This document shows positions 16,531 through 25,830 of a stretch of 64,000 nucleotides of DNA, piece by piece (positions within the stretch are counted from its first letter, which is position 1; each line of letters opens with the position of its first letter). The DNA is taken from contig CAZLQD010000012.1 in assembly GCA_964561605.1 (NCBI GenBank), positions 124,001 through 188,000 of the forward strand, written 5' to 3'. A program made the position numbers and the translations under genes. Source of the stretch: JALUZX01 sp964561605. GTDB taxonomy: Bacteria; Planctomycetota; UBA1135; JALUZX01. Under the pieces are notes generated by a model. It had not been told where the DNA came from. It made no database searches and saw nothing but the letters and a program-made list of their open reading frames with translations.

Positions 16531-17964
16531 TCATTCCGGGGCGGGGGACTTCCTGTCGGCCAGGCTCACCAGGATCACCGCCCCTCCCGCCAGGAGGAAG
16601 GAGACCAGCCGGACGGTGAGGATGGCCTCGAGACCGGGAATGGAAGACCAGGCGATCGTGGAGACCGTGCCCGTGATCATTCCCGCCAGGACCCCCTTGC
16701 CGGTGGTTCCCCTCCAGTGGAGGGAGAGTACGATCCCCGGCCCGAAAGAGGCCCCCAGGCCCGACCAGGCGTAGGAGACGACGTTGTAGATGAGGCTCTC
16801 CGAGGTGGCGGCCAGGACGAAGGCCAGGACTCCCACGACAAGGGCGGTGATCCTGGAGATCCTCACCAGTTCCTTCTGTGTCATGGAAGGCCGGAAGATG
16901 CGGTGGACCACGTCTTCCGAGACGGCCGAAGTGGTCACCAGGAGCTGGGAGTCCGCCGTGGACATCATGGCCGCCACGGCACCCGAGATGAAGATCCCTG
17001 CCAGCCAGGGGTGGAGGAGGTGGGTGGCCAGGAAGGGCATGAGGTATTCCTTGTCCCGGCCCACGGAGTCTCCCACCAGGGCGGCTCCGAAGACCCCGAT
17101 GAGGAGGGCCCCGGTGAAGGCCAGGGCCGCCCAGGAGATGGCGATCCACTTGCCCGCCTTCACGGCCTTGGGGTCGCGGACGGACATGTAGCGGACGATC
17201 ACGTGGGGTTGGCCCAGGTACCCCAGGCCCCAGCTCAGTCCACCCACGACGGCCGCCGCGGCGGCCCAACCCGTCTCCCCCCGCACGAGGGAGGAGATCC
17301 CCGGGCCGAGTCTCTCCAGGGCGGCGCCCACGTCGATCCCCTGGGCCGTAACCTCGATCCACGCAACCAGGGGGAGGACCACCAGGGTGGACAGCATGAT
17401 GATCCCCTGGATCAGGTCGGTCCAGGCGACGGCGAAGAATCCTCCCATGACCGTGTAGGCGACGATCACCCCCGCTCCCAGGACCATCCCCCAGAACATG
17501 GGGATGTCGAAGGTGACCTTCAGGACCTTCCCCGCCCCGTTCACCTGGGCCGAGAGGTAGACGGCGAAAAAGAAGATCACGATGGCCGTGGCGGTGATCC
17601 TCAATGTCTGGCCCCTGGCGCCGAACCTCTTGACGAAATACTCGGGAATGGTCAGGGCGCCGAGCCGCTGGGTCTCCCGCCTGAGAGGGGCCGCCACGAC
17701 CCACCAGCTGAGAGCGATTCCCAGGACGCAACCCACGACGCTCCAGACCTCCACCAGGCCCGTGGTGAGGACCGCCCCGGGAAGGCCGAGTAGGAGCCAG
17801 GCCGACTCCCCGCTGGCCCGCTCGGAGAAGGTGGCCACCCAGATGTTGAGCCTGCGTCCCGCCAGGAGGTAGTCCTCGCCCGTCTCGTTGAGCCTGTAGG
17901 TCGCCAGGCCCACGAGGAGGACCAGGACGAGGTAGGCCAGGAATCCTACGAGAACGGGATCCAA
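16531..17964 (-). CDS. putP: Sodium/solute symporter, PutP-like (SSS family)
   Basis: This inner-membrane Na+-coupled transporter is probably specific for proline or a similar amino acid. The 477-residue product has about 13 membrane helices and PutP-type signatures: SGESAWLLLGLPGAV near residue 50, LSAQVNGAGK near 138, GYLGQPHVIVRYMS near 245 and the Na+-site helix AAMMSTADSQLLVTTSA near 315. Length is normal. Start choice: TTG at 17964, preceded by GGAG at suitable distance; no in-frame ATG lies nearby. It is 30 bases behind the SNF transporter and closes a run of three Na+ symporters. The substrate is inferred from signature similarity. Confidence 0.88.
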   Translation of the reverse strand: MDPVLVGFLAYLVLVLLVGLATYRLNETGEDYLLAGRRLNIWVATFSERASGESAWLLLGLPGAVLTTGLVEVWSVVGCVLGIALSWWVVAAPLRRETQRLGALTIPEYFVKRFGARGQTLRITATAIVIFFFAVYLSAQVNGAGKVLKVTFDIPMFWGMVLGAGVIVAYTVMGGFFAVAWTDLIQGIIMLSTLVVLPLVAWIEVTAQGIDVGAALERLGPGISSLVRGETGWAAAAAVVGGLSWGLGYLGQPHVIVRYMSVRDPKAVKAGKWIAISWAALAFTGALLIGVFGAALVGDSVGRDKEYLMPFLATHLLHPWLAGIFISGAVAAMMSTADSQLLVTTSAVSEDVVHRIFRPSMTQKELVRISRITALVVGVLAFVLAATSESLIYNVVSYAWSGLGASFGPGIVLSLHWRGTTGKGVLAGMITGTVSTIAWSSIPGLEAILTVRLVSFLLAGGAVILVSLADRKSPAPE

Positions 17965-17994
17965 GGGGGATGCTCCATGGTCATACCGTTGCCG

Positions 17995-19404
17995 TCAATT
18001 GAACTTCACTCCCTGGAAGACGATGGAGTAGAGGATCCAGGCGATGGCGCCGGGACAGACGAACCGGAGCAGGGTCTTCCAGAGCAGGTGGAGGGGGAAG
18101 GGCCCGTGGCCTTCTTCCACCTCTTTCCTGGTGAAGGCCGAGGAGAGATACCACCCGACGAAGACCGATGTGAGGAGGCCGCCGATGGGAAGGAGGAAGT
18201 TGGCCGCCAGGTAGTCGAAGGTGTCGAAGAAGCCCGTCGCCTTGGGGGCCAGGGGGGCGAATTTGGTGCTCAGGAAATCACTGGAGCCGAAGCTCAGGGC
18301 CGAGGGCACGCCCATGGCGAAGGTGGCCGCCCCGACGACGATGGTTGCGAAGGTCCGCTTCCAGCCCAGGTCGTCGATGAACCAGGAGACCAGGACCTCC
18401 AGGAGGGAGATGGTGGAGGTCAGTGCGGCGAAGCCCACGAGGAGGTAGAAGGAGGGGGCCAGGATCCTCCCCAGCGGGAGGTTGTAGAGCATCTCGGGGA
18501 GGGTGGTGAAGAGGATCACCGAGCTCGCGCCGAACTTCCCCCTCTGGTCGGGAGGAACCCCCAGGATGATGGTGAACATGATCACCGACGCCATCAGGGC
18601 GACCAGGGTGTCCAGGCCGCAGACCATGAGGGCCGACCTGGGGATGGACTCTTTCCGGGACATGTAGGACCCGTAGGTGAGCATGGCTCCCATGCCCAGG
18701 CTCAGGGAGAAGAAGGCCTGGCCCACGGCCTCCAGGATGCCCCGGACCCCGATCTTCCCCGGGACGAAGAGGCTCTCCAGGGCCGCCCCGAAGCTGGAGG
18801 TCGTGGCGGCCACGGCCACGAGCCCGAGAAGGATGAGGAAGAGGAGGGGCATGAGGACCTTGGTCACGGCCTCGATGCCCCTCTTCACCCCGAAGGCGAT
18901 GACCCCTGCCGTGAGGGTCATGAAGATCCCGTGGTAGAGGACTTGCCTGTCCCCCCGGGCCAGGAAGGCCATGAAGTCCTTTCCCACCCGCTGGGCGTCG
19001 GCCTTGGTGAAGCCCTCGGCCGACCAGGCCAGGCACTTGCCGACGTATTCGATGGTCCAGCCCGCAACGACGGAGTAGTAGGAGAGGATGATGAAACCCG
19101 TGCCCACTCCCAGCCAGCCCACCAGGCTCCACCAGGCCCCTCCCAGCTTCCGGAAGGCCCGCACGGGGTTGGAGGCCGTGGACCTTCCCACGGTGATTTC
19201 GGCCATCATGATGGGAAGACCGAGGAGGACCACCGCCACGAGGTAGACCATCACGAAGGCCCCGCCCCCGTTGCGGTGCGCCATGTACGGAAACTTCCAG
19301 AGGTTGCCCAGGCCGACGGCGGAGCCGGCGGCGGCAAGGATGAACCCCATCTTTCCGAAGGTTCCCCTCACGCCCGCCCCTCCGGAATCGCCGCTTCTCA
19401 ACAT
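17995..19404 (-). CDS. Sodium-dependent amino acid transporter (SNF/NSS family)
   Basis: This bacterial member of the neurotransmitter:sodium symporter family (LeuT-like) imports an amino acid with Na+. The 469-residue product starts GTFGKMGFILAAAGSAVGLGNLWKFPYMAHRNGGGAF, the typical TM1 with its unwound Gly-rich Na+/substrate site. It then shows about 11-12 hydrophobic segments, including SFGAALESLF and AALTSTISLLEV in the TM7/TM8 region. Length is normal. ATG at 19404. The gene is 15 bases behind the AGCS gene and 30 before PutP, so the three are almost certainly one transcript. The substrate cannot be read from sequence alone. Confidence 0.92.
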   Translation of the reverse strand: MLRSGDSGGAGVRGTFGKMGFILAAAGSAVGLGNLWKFPYMAHRNGGGAFVMVYLVAVVLLGLPIMMAEITVGRSTASNPVRAFRKLGGAWWSLVGWLGVGTGFIILSYYSVVAGWTIEYVGKCLAWSAEGFTKADAQRVGKDFMAFLARGDRQVLYHGIFMTLTAGVIAFGVKRGIEAVTKVLMPLLFLILLGLVAVAATTSSFGAALESLFVPGKIGVRGILEAVGQAFFSLSLGMGAMLTYGSYMSRKESIPRSALMVCGLDTLVALMASVIMFTIILGVPPDQRGKFGASSVILFTTLPEMLYNLPLGRILAPSFYLLVGFAALTSTISLLEVLVSWFIDDLGWKRTFATIVVGAATFAMGVPSALSFGSSDFLSTKFAPLAPKATGFFDTFDYLAANFLLPIGGLLTSVFVGWYLSSAFTRKEVEEGHGPFPLHLLWKTLLRFVCPGAIAWILYSIVFQGVKFN

Positions 19405-19419
19405 GATCCTGCTCCAGGT

Positions 19420-21120
19420 TTACTTGTAGACCTTGTGGACCTTCGACGTGTACTCCTTGGTCAACCTGACCACGACGGGGGTGAGAAGGAGCACGGAGAT
19501 CAGGTTGGTCGTGGCCATGAGGCCCATGGCCAGGTCCCCGTAGTTCCAGACCGTCTCCAGGGCCAGGACGGCCCCCAGGTAGGTGAAGACGATGTAGGCC
19601 GTGTGGTAGATCCTGGTGTACTTCACGCCGAAGAGGTATTCAACGCACCTGTCACCGTAATAGGCCCACGAGATGATCGTGGAGAGTCCGAAGAGGAAGA
19701 CCGAGAGGGAGACCACCAGGTTCCCCAGGAGGCCGAGCCCCAAGGTCTCCTCGAAGCCCCTGTGGAAGGCCTTGGCCGTGAGGGCGGAGCTGGAGAGGAG
19801 CATCTTCCCCGAGAGGGAGAAGGTCAGGTTCGTCCCTTTCGTATCGGTCAGGCTTCCGTCTTTGAGAGTCAGCCTTCCCGTGTAGGGCTTTCCGTCCAGG
19901 AGGAGCCTGGGCTCGTCCACGAAGGCGTCGTTGACCACGAAGAGGAGACCCTCGGGCCTTCCCTCCCGGACCTGGAAGGAGCCTTCGAAGGGTTTCAGCT
20001 CGATCGGGTTCTCCCCGTGGAGGTCCCTGTCCGTCACGGGCCGGGCCGGGGCCGCCGCCACCTGGATCTTGTTGAGCTCCAGGGTGCGGACCTGGGGGAA
20101 CTTCTCCTTCCAGACCCCCGTGGTGACGATCACGAGCCCCGTCAAGGTGCAGATGACCAGGGTGTCCACGAAGGGCTCCAGGAGGGCGACGACGCCTTCC
20201 CGGACCGGTTCGTGGGTCCTGGCGGCGGCGTGGGCGATGGGGGCGCTTCCCTGGCCGGCCTCGTTGGAGAAGAGGGCCCGCTTGACACCCCAGAGGAGGG
20301 TGAAGCTGAAGGCTCCCACGGCGGTGCCTCCGAATGCGGCCGAGGGGGTGAAGGCCTCCCGGAAGATGGTGGCGAAGAGGTGGGGCAGCTTGCTCGGCTC
20401 TCCGAGGAGGATGATCAGGGCTCCGATGGTGTAGAGGACGGCCATGGTGGGCATGAGCCTGGAGGAGACCGCCCCGATCCTCTTGATCCCCCCGATGATC
20501 ACCAGGCCCGCCGTCCCCGCCAGGATGAGGCCCACGATCCAGCCGGGCATGCCGAAGTCCGATGCCGCCGAGACGGCCACGGTGTTGGCCTGGTTCATGT
20601 TGCCCGTGCCGAAGCTGCAGAAGACGGCCAGGACGGCGAAGGCGGCCGCCAGGATCTTCCAGTAGCCCCCGAGGCCCCGCTCCATGGTGTACATGGGCCC
20701 GCCGGAGACGTTTCCATCGGCGTCGAAGGTGCGGTACTTGTGGGCCAGGGTCACCTCGGTGAACTTGAGGGTCATGCCGAAGAAGCCCGACACCCAGAGC
20801 CAGAAGACGATGCCCGGTCCTCCGTAATGGATACCCAGGGCGACGCCGGCGATGTTCCCGATCCCGACCGTGGCGGAGAGGGCCGTCGTGAGGGCCTGGA
20901 AGTGGTTGATGTCCCCCTTGTCCTCGGGGTCGTCGAACTTCCCCCGGATTGTGTCCACGGCGTGCTTGAAGAGCCGGATGTTGGGGAACCCCAGGCGGAT
21001 GGTGACGTAGATCCCGGCGCCGAGGAGCATGGCCACGAACCAGGGGAAGACGGAAGGTGTGTTCCAGACCAGGTCCACCCCGGTGTCCACGAACTTCTTG
21101 AAGAGGGCCTCCAACTCCAT
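19420..21120 (-). CDS. Alanine/glycine:sodium symporter (AGCS family) with inserted domain
   Basis: This inner-membrane Na+:alanine/glycine symporter has 566 residues, about 100 more than typical AGCS proteins. Signatures are ATVGIGNIAGVALGI near residue 84, SGFFGMTLKFTEVTLAHKYR near 111 and LFSNEAGQGSAPIAHAAA near 283. The excess is an insertion at about 340-440, between the helix ending VIVTTGVWKE and the one starting near GLGLLGNLVV. It is a hydrophilic, beta-rich block that should lie on one face of the membrane. ATG at 21120. It heads the three-symporter operon, 103 bases after the DprA-related gene, and may have its own promoter there. Confidence 0.92.
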   Translation of the reverse strand: MELEALFKKFVDTGVDLVWNTPSVFPWFVAMLLGAGIYVTIRLGFPNIRLFKHAVDTIRGKFDDPEDKGDINHFQALTTALSATVGIGNIAGVALGIHYGGPGIVFWLWVSGFFGMTLKFTEVTLAHKYRTFDADGNVSGGPMYTMERGLGGYWKILAAAFAVLAVFCSFGTGNMNQANTVAVSAASDFGMPGWIVGLILAGTAGLVIIGGIKRIGAVSSRLMPTMAVLYTIGALIILLGEPSKLPHLFATIFREAFTPSAAFGGTAVGAFSFTLLWGVKRALFSNEAGQGSAPIAHAAARTHEPVREGVVALLEPFVDTLVICTLTGLVIVTTGVWKEKFPQVRTLELNKIQVAAAPARPVTDRDLHGENPIELKPFEGSFQVREGRPEGLLFVVNDAFVDEPRLLLDGKPYTGRLTLKDGSLTDTKGTNLTFSLSGKMLLSSSALTAKAFHRGFEETLGLGLLGNLVVSLSVFLFGLSTIISWAYYGDRCVEYLFGVKYTRIYHTAYIVFTYLGAVLALETVWNYGDLAMGLMATTNLISVLLLTPVVVRLTKEYTSKVHKVYK

Positions 21121-21223
21121 GGGCGACTCCTGGAAGGTGGTGGTGCGTGTGGTTCTTCGGCGGGGGCCGGTGGAAAGGTCCCATTGGACAGGCCGGCCCG
21201 GGTGAGATCAAGGAAAGGGGAAT

Positions 21224-21676
21224 CTACGTTCCCAGGCGGAGGGCCTCGCTCACGGCCTCTTCGGGGCCCCGCGCCTCCACGACGCCCGGCACCTTCCAGC
21301 CCCCCAGGCTCACCACGGGAACGCCCCTCTTCAGGCCCAGGGCGATCTCGCTCAAGGTGCCCGGCCCCCCTTCCAGGGCGACCACCGCGTGGGCGCACCC
21401 CGCCACCAGGGCGTTCCTGGCGTCGCCCAGGTCGGTGGGGAAGGCGATATCCACGAAACGGTTGGCCTGGGAACGGTCCGATCCCGGGAGGAAGGCGATG
21501 TTCAGGCCTCCTCCTTCGCGGCATCCCTTGCAGGCCGCCTCCATGACTCCTCCCCGGCCGCCCGTGAGGAGCACGGCGCCGGCCTCGGCCACGGCCCGGC
21601 CCACCCGTTCTGCCAGGTTGAGGACTGGGCGGGGAACGGCGGAACCGCCCACGACGGCGATGACCTTTCGCATCAT
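21224..21676 (-). CDS. TIGR00725-type (LOG/DprA-related) nucleotide-binding protein
   Basis: This 150-residue Rossmann-like protein has GGSAVP near the N-terminus, LTGGRGGVMEAACKG near residue 38 and LEGGPGTLSEIALGL near 103. These match the TIGR00725/LOG-like family, in which GGxGGxM and PGTxxE form the phosphate-binding and active-site region. The cytokinin-riboside hydrolase (LOG) members have PGGxGTxxE; here it is GGPGTLSE, which fits TIGR00725 better. The biochemical role is unknown. The ATG at 21676 overlaps the stop of the dedA gene by four bases, so it is the third gene of the recJ-dedA operon. Confidence 0.75.
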   Translation of the reverse strand: MMRKVIAVVGGSAVPRPVLNLAERVGRAVAEAGAVLLTGGRGGVMEAACKGCREGGGLNIAFLPGSDRSQANRFVDIAFPTDLGDARNALVAGCAHAVVALEGGPGTLSEIALGLKRGVPVVSLGGWKVPGVVEARGPEEAVSEALRLGT

Positions 21677-22374
21677 TCTCCTCCAGGTGTATCCACGGTT
21701 TGCTTCCTTCCCGATCCAACGACCCTCTTGTGGATCCAGGCGTAGAGGACCACGGCGGCGGCCGAGACGAGGAGGATCCAGAGAATGTGGCCCGAGACGA
21801 ACTCCTTGCCCTTGTGGACCAGCTCCGCGTATCCCATATCCCGGGTATGGGAGCCGAACCAGAATCCGAGTCCGGCCAGGAAGACCACCCAGAGGGCGGC
21901 CCCGGCGCCGGTGAAGAAGGCGAACCTCCCGAAGTGCATGCGGGAGACCCCCGCCGGGATGGAGATGAGCTGGCGGATCACCGGAAGGAGCCGGCAGACG
22001 AAGGTGGTGATGTCCCCGTATTCCCGGAAGATCTCCTCGGCCCTCTCCAGCCTGGGAGGGGGAAGGAAGAAATACTTCCCCCAGCGGTGGAGGAAGGGCC
22101 GGCCCAGTTTCCAGGAGAGCCAGTAGTTCAGGAAGGCCCCGAGGAGGGACCCGGCGATCCCGAGGACCACCGCCAGGAAGAGGGCCCCCCAGTGGTTTCC
22201 TGGGGGGAAGAACTCCCCCCGGGCCGAGAGGAACCCTGCGGGGATCATGACGACTTCGCTGGGGAAGGGGATGAAGGAGCTTTCTATGGTCATGAAGAGG
22301 AGGACGAGGAGGGGGCCCCAGGTGGGGGCCATGGCCGCGGCCTTCTCCAGGTAGGGGATGAGGGCGTCGATCAC
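21673..22374 (-). CDS. DedA family membrane protein
   Basis: The 233-residue polytopic membrane protein belongs to the DedA/VTT family. It has the N-terminal FMTIESSFIPFPSEVVMIPAGFL motif (near residue 27), the GALLGAFLNYWLSWKLGRP segment near 85 and the later FVCRLLPVIRQLISIPAGVSRM near 140, with the conserved Arg pair. DedA proteins are implicated in undecaprenyl phosphate or phospholipid recycling and membrane-potential homeostasis. The GTG at 22374 is chosen because it overlaps the recJ stop (GTGA) and gives a short amphipathic N-terminus. A later ATG, 14 codons in, is possible. Confidence 0.9.
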   Translation of the reverse strand: MIDALIPYLEKAAAMAPTWGPLLVLLFMTIESSFIPFPSEVVMIPAGFLSARGEFFPPGNHWGALFLAVVLGIAGSLLGAFLNYWLSWKLGRPFLHRWGKYFFLPPPRLERAEEIFREYGDITTFVCRLLPVIRQLISIPAGVSRMHFGRFAFFTGAGAALWVVFLAGLGFWFGSHTRDMGYAELVHKGKEFVSGHILWILLVSAAAVVLYAWIHKRVVGSGRKQTVDTPGGE

Positions 22375-24128
22375 TGGATCCGGATCTCCTTGGTGAGGGG
22401 GTCCTTTCCGTTCTGTTCCTGGATGTCCTCCACGAGGATCTCCACGCTTTTCCTCTGGTAGGACAGGGAGGGGGTGAAGGCCAGGGAGAGCCTCATTCCC
22501 CTGGATATGCGCCCGGCCATCCTCCGTGCGCCCTGGGGGACCCGGGCCTCGAGGACCACCTCCTTTTGGCGGACCAGGAAGGAGAGGTCCCTGCCGCCGT
22601 AGCCCGTGACCCAGGGGTGGCCGGCCACGACCAGGTCGCAACCGGCGAATACCGGGGGAGGGTTGGAGGAGCCGTGGGGGCCGAGCTTCTGGAGGGCCCG
22701 GACCACTTCGGGCGTGATCTCCCCGAGTTCCACCTTGGCGTCCAGGTAGAGGGGCGGGGCGGTCCCCTCCATCTCGGCTCCCGCCTCGGCCAGGCGTTCC
22801 CTCAGGGCTTCCAGGAGGGCCGGCTCGAAGGAGAGGCCCGCCGCCCTGGCGTGGCCCCCATGGGAGAGGAGGAGGTCCCCGGCCTTCTCCAGGATCTTGT
22901 GGATGGGAAAGCCCTCGGGGGAACGGGCCGAACCCCGGGCCCGGTCCTTCTCGATGGCGCAGAGGGCGACGGGTTTCCCCAGTTCTTCGCAGAGCCGGGC
23001 CGCCACGATGCCCACCACCCCGAAGTGCCATCCTTCCCGGGCGAGGAGGAGGACGGGCGCCTCGGCAAGGTCCGGCCTGGCGGCGAGCATCTCCCTGGCC
23101 TCCTTCAGGATTCTCTGCTCCACCGACCTCCTGGCCTTGTTGGCCTGGTCCAGGGCCAGGGCCAGGGGGAGGGCCTCCTCCCGGCTCCGGGCCAGGAGGA
23201 GTTCCAGGGCCTTCTCGGCGCTCCCCATCCGGCCTGCCGCATTGATCCGGGGGGCCAGGCGGAAGGCCACGTCCCGGGCGGTGATCTCCCGGCCCGTCAG
23301 GTTGCAGACCTCCATGAGGGCCTCCAGGCCGGGCCCGGGGGAGCGGGAGAGGACGGGAAGACCGTGGCGGAGGAAGACCCGGTTCTCCTCCAGGAGGGGA
23401 ACCACGTCGGCCACGGTCCCCAGGGCGGTCCAGCCCATGGCCTGGAGGAGGAACCTCCTCAGAGGAGGCGTCACCCTCCGGGAGCCCGAGGCCACCCGGG
23501 CCAGGCCCCAGGCCAACTTGAAGGCAACGCCCACTCCGGCCAGGCCCGGGAAGGGATAGGAACAACCCTCGAGCTTGGGGTTGATCAAAGCCATGGCGGG
23601 GGGGAGCTCTCTTCCCGGTTCGTGGTGGTCCGTGACGATCACCTGGCAACCCGAATCCACCAGGGCGCCGATCTCCTCGTTGGCGTTCGTGCCGTTGTCC
23701 ACGGTGACGCAGAGGCGGAAGCCTTCCCGTTTCACCCTTTCCAGGACGGCCGGGCTGAAGGAGAACCCCTCGGTGAGCCTGTTGGGGATGTGCCAGGAGA
23801 CACGGGCACCCAGGAGGTCGAGGACCTGGTGGAGGAGGGCCGTGGAGGTGATCCCGTCGCAGTCGTAGTCCCCGTGGACCAGGATGGGCTCCCCCCGGCG
23901 GATCGCCTGGTGGATCCGGTGACAGGCCTTCTCCATGTCCCGGAAGAGGTCCGGGTCGTGCAGGTTGGCCATGGCCGGTTCCAGGAAGCGGGAGGCCTCC
24001 TCGGGGTCGGCCAGGCCCCGGCGGATGAGGGTCCTGGCCACCAGGGGGGGAACGCGAAGGCGCCGGGCCAGGTCCTGGACCCGGCCCGGGGGAACCTCTT
24101 CCGGAAAGACCCACGCCCTCGTCACCAT
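22371..24128 (-). CDS. recJ: Single-stranded-DNA-specific exonuclease RecJ
   Basis: This 5'-3' ssDNA exonuclease acts in recombination and repair in the cytoplasm. The 585-residue protein has DHH motif I VHGDYDCDGITSTALL near residue 75, motif III VTDHHEPG near 165 and the DHHA1 motif SHGGHARAAGLSFEP near 430. An OB-like C-terminal region follows. Length is typical. ATG at 24128 gives MVTRAWVF, the usual RecJ opening (often kWxf). It is divergent from selA, with a 128-base gap containing a TTATAA at 24197-24202 that could serve either promoter. It is followed by overlapping dedA and a TIGR00725-type gene. Confidence 0.95.
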   Translation of the reverse strand: MVTRAWVFPEEVPPGRVQDLARRLRVPPLVARTLIRRGLADPEEASRFLEPAMANLHDPDLFRDMEKACHRIHQAIRRGEPILVHGDYDCDGITSTALLHQVLDLLGARVSWHIPNRLTEGFSFSPAVLERVKREGFRLCVTVDNGTNANEEIGALVDSGCQVIVTDHHEPGRELPPAMALINPKLEGCSYPFPGLAGVGVAFKLAWGLARVASGSRRVTPPLRRFLLQAMGWTALGTVADVVPLLEENRVFLRHGLPVLSRSPGPGLEALMEVCNLTGREITARDVAFRLAPRINAAGRMGSAEKALELLLARSREEALPLALALDQANKARRSVEQRILKEAREMLAARPDLAEAPVLLLAREGWHFGVVGIVAARLCEELGKPVALCAIEKDRARGSARSPEGFPIHKILEKAGDLLLSHGGHARAAGLSFEPALLEALRERLAEAGAEMEGTAPPLYLDAKVELGEITPEVVRALQKLGPHGSSNPPPVFAGCDLVVAGHPWVTGYGGRDLSFLVRQKEVVLEARVPQGARRMAGRISRGMRLSLAFTPSLSYQRKSVEILVEDIQEQNGKDPLTKEIRIQ

Positions 24129-24196
24129 GCTTCGCTTCCCCTCCCGGGATGGGGTCTCCCCTTCGTCCTCGTCCTTTCCTGGCCCGGCGGGTCCCC

Positions 24197-24202
24197 TTAT
24201 AA
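24197..24202. promoter_or_regulatory. AT-rich TTATAA in the recJ-selA divergent gap
   Basis: TTATAA is the only A/T-rich hexamer in the 128-base gap between the divergent starts at 24128 and 24257. Because it is palindromic it could form part of a -10 element on either strand. No matching -35 was found, so this is only a candidate. Confidence 0.25.
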
Positions 24203-24256
24203 CAGGCCCTTCCTTCGACTTCATGCTTCCCTTGGGCCCGATCCACGGAGGAGAAC

Positions 24257-25735
24257 ATGGCCGGACAGGATTCCCCCCCTTCCCACCAGGACGAAGAGGC
24301 GAAGGCCCACCTCTCCCAGGAGGAGATCCGGGCCGCCCTGAGGGAGGTTCCCCAGGTGGACCAGATCCTGCGCTCCCTGGCGGAGACGGAGGACCTGGGC
24401 GGGAAGCCCAGGGAGATCCTGGCCCGCCAGGTCCGCCGGGTCCTGGACGTCCTCAAAGGGCGGATCTTCTCGGGTTTCATGGACGCCGCCCAGGTGAAGG
24501 CCTGGTTCGAGGAGGGCCGCCTCCTGGAGGAGGTGCGCAAGGGCCTGGAGCGCCCGGCCTACCACGCCCGCGTCCTCAACGCCACGGGGGTGGTCCTGCA
24601 CACGGGACTCGGGCGGGCACCCCTGGCCCGGGAGGCCCGGGAGACCCTGCAATCCTGTGCAGGGTATTGCCGGCTGGAGGTGGACCCTCTCACGGGGGAG
24701 CGCTCCCGCCGGGAGGACGCCGTCCGGGAACTCCTGGTCCGGATCACGGGAGCGGAATCGGCCCTCGTGGTGAACAACAACGCCGCCGCCACCCTGCTCG
24801 CCCTGAACAGCCTCGCCGCCGGTGGGGAGGTTCCGGTCTCGAGGGCCGAGATGGTGGAGATCGGCGGCTCCTACAGGATGCCCGAGGTCATGCGCTACGC
24901 CGGGTGCAAGCTCGTGGACGTGGGGTGCACGAACAAGACCTACCTGCGGGACTACAGGGCGGCCTGCAACGAGCGGACGGCCCTCCTCCTCAAGGTTCAC
25001 ACGAGCAACTACCGGATCCACGGGTTTACGGAGACCACCTCCCTGGAAGAACTCTGCTCCCTCGGAAGGGAGCTCGAGATCCCCGTCATGGAGGACCTGG
25101 GAAGCGGGCAGCTCTGGCCGGAACCCATCCCGGGCCTGGAGGACGAACCCCTCGTCAAGGACTCCGTCGCCGCCGGCGCCGACCTGGTGTGCTTCAGCGG
25201 GGACAAGCTCCTTGGGGGGCCCCAGGCGGGGATCATCGTGGGAAGCAAGGAGGCCGTGGAGAAGTGCCGGAGGAATCCCCTCTACAGGGCTGTCCGGTGC
25301 GACAAGCTGGCCCTCTCCGCCCTGGAGGCCACCCTGGCGGTCTACGATTCCGGGGAAGAGGTCTCCTGGCGGATTCCGGCCCTCCGTTTCTTGATGGCGC
25401 CCCTGGAGGAACTCCGCAGGAAGGCCAGGCGGCTCAAGGGTTATATCGACAGGAAGAAGATCCCCGGCCTGGAGACCTGCCTGATGGACGGGACCTCCCG
25501 GGCCGGGTCGGGGTCCGCCCCCGACAGGGAACTCCCCACCAGGCTGGTGGGCCTCAAGGGGTCGATGAGTGCGGAGAAGTTCCTCCGGCGCCTCAGGGCC
25601 GCTCCCATCCCCCTCTTCGCCAGGGTGCGGGAGGAGATGGTCCTCCTCGATCCAAGGACACTGGAAGAGGAGGAGATCCCCCTGGCGGCGGACTCGGTGG
25701 AGTGGGCCCTGGGAGACCTTCCGGCCGGGGATTAG
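24257..25735 (+). CDS. selA: L-seryl-tRNA(Sec) selenium transferase
   Basis: This PLP enzyme converts seryl-tRNA(Sec) to selenocysteyl-tRNA(Sec) using selenophosphate. The 492-residue product has an N-terminal helical domain (about 1-90), then VLNATGVVLHTGLGRAPL near 108, a VVNNNAAATLLAL stretch near 170 and the PLP lysine in CFSGDKLLGGPQAG near 313. Length is slightly above the usual ~460. RBS GGAGGAG precedes ATG 24257. tRNA-Sec follows 95 bases downstream on the same strand. selB and selD are not in this window, so decoding also needs genes elsewhere. Confidence 0.96.
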   Translation: MAGQDSPPSHQDEEAKAHLSQEEIRAALREVPQVDQILRSLAETEDLGGKPREILARQVRRVLDVLKGRIFSGFMDAAQVKAWFEEGRLLEEVRKGLERPAYHARVLNATGVVLHTGLGRAPLAREARETLQSCAGYCRLEVDPLTGERSRREDAVRELLVRITGAESALVVNNNAAATLLALNSLAAGGEVPVSRAEMVEIGGSYRMPEVMRYAGCKLVDVGCTNKTYLRDYRAACNERTALLLKVHTSNYRIHGFTETTSLEELCSLGRELEIPVMEDLGSGQLWPEPIPGLEDEPLVKDSVAAGADLVCFSGDKLLGGPQAGIIVGSKEAVEKCRRNPLYRAVRCDKLALSALEATLAVYDSGEEVSWRIPALRFLMAPLEELRRKARRLKGYIDRKKIPGLETCLMDGTSRAGSGSAPDRELPTRLVGLKGSMSAEKFLRRLRAAPIPLFARVREEMVLLDPRTLEEEEIPLAADSVEWALGDLPAGD

Positions 25736-25783
25736 GCGGAGGGCGGGGGAAGAGGGAGGCCTGGTTCCCCGGCGGGAAGCCCC

Positions 25784-25811
25784 TTGCCTGGAGGCGGGCT
25801 CCTGGTAACCT
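25784..25811 (+). promoter_or_regulatory. Putative promoter of tRNA-Sec
   Basis: TTGCCT (25784-25789), a 16-base spacer and TAACCT (25806-25811) form a plausible -35/-10 pair 19 bases upstream of the tRNA-Sec 5' end. The same -10 hexamer, TAACCT, recurs upstream of cdd at 26038 with a 17-base spacer. This supports it as a real element. Confidence 0.45.
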
Positions 25812-25830
25812 CACGGGTCCTCTGCCGTGG

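Noticed and set aside
21741..22260. Possible frameshift in the DedA gene
   Set aside because: The motifs run in one frame from GTG 22374 to the stop at 21673; nothing is missing.
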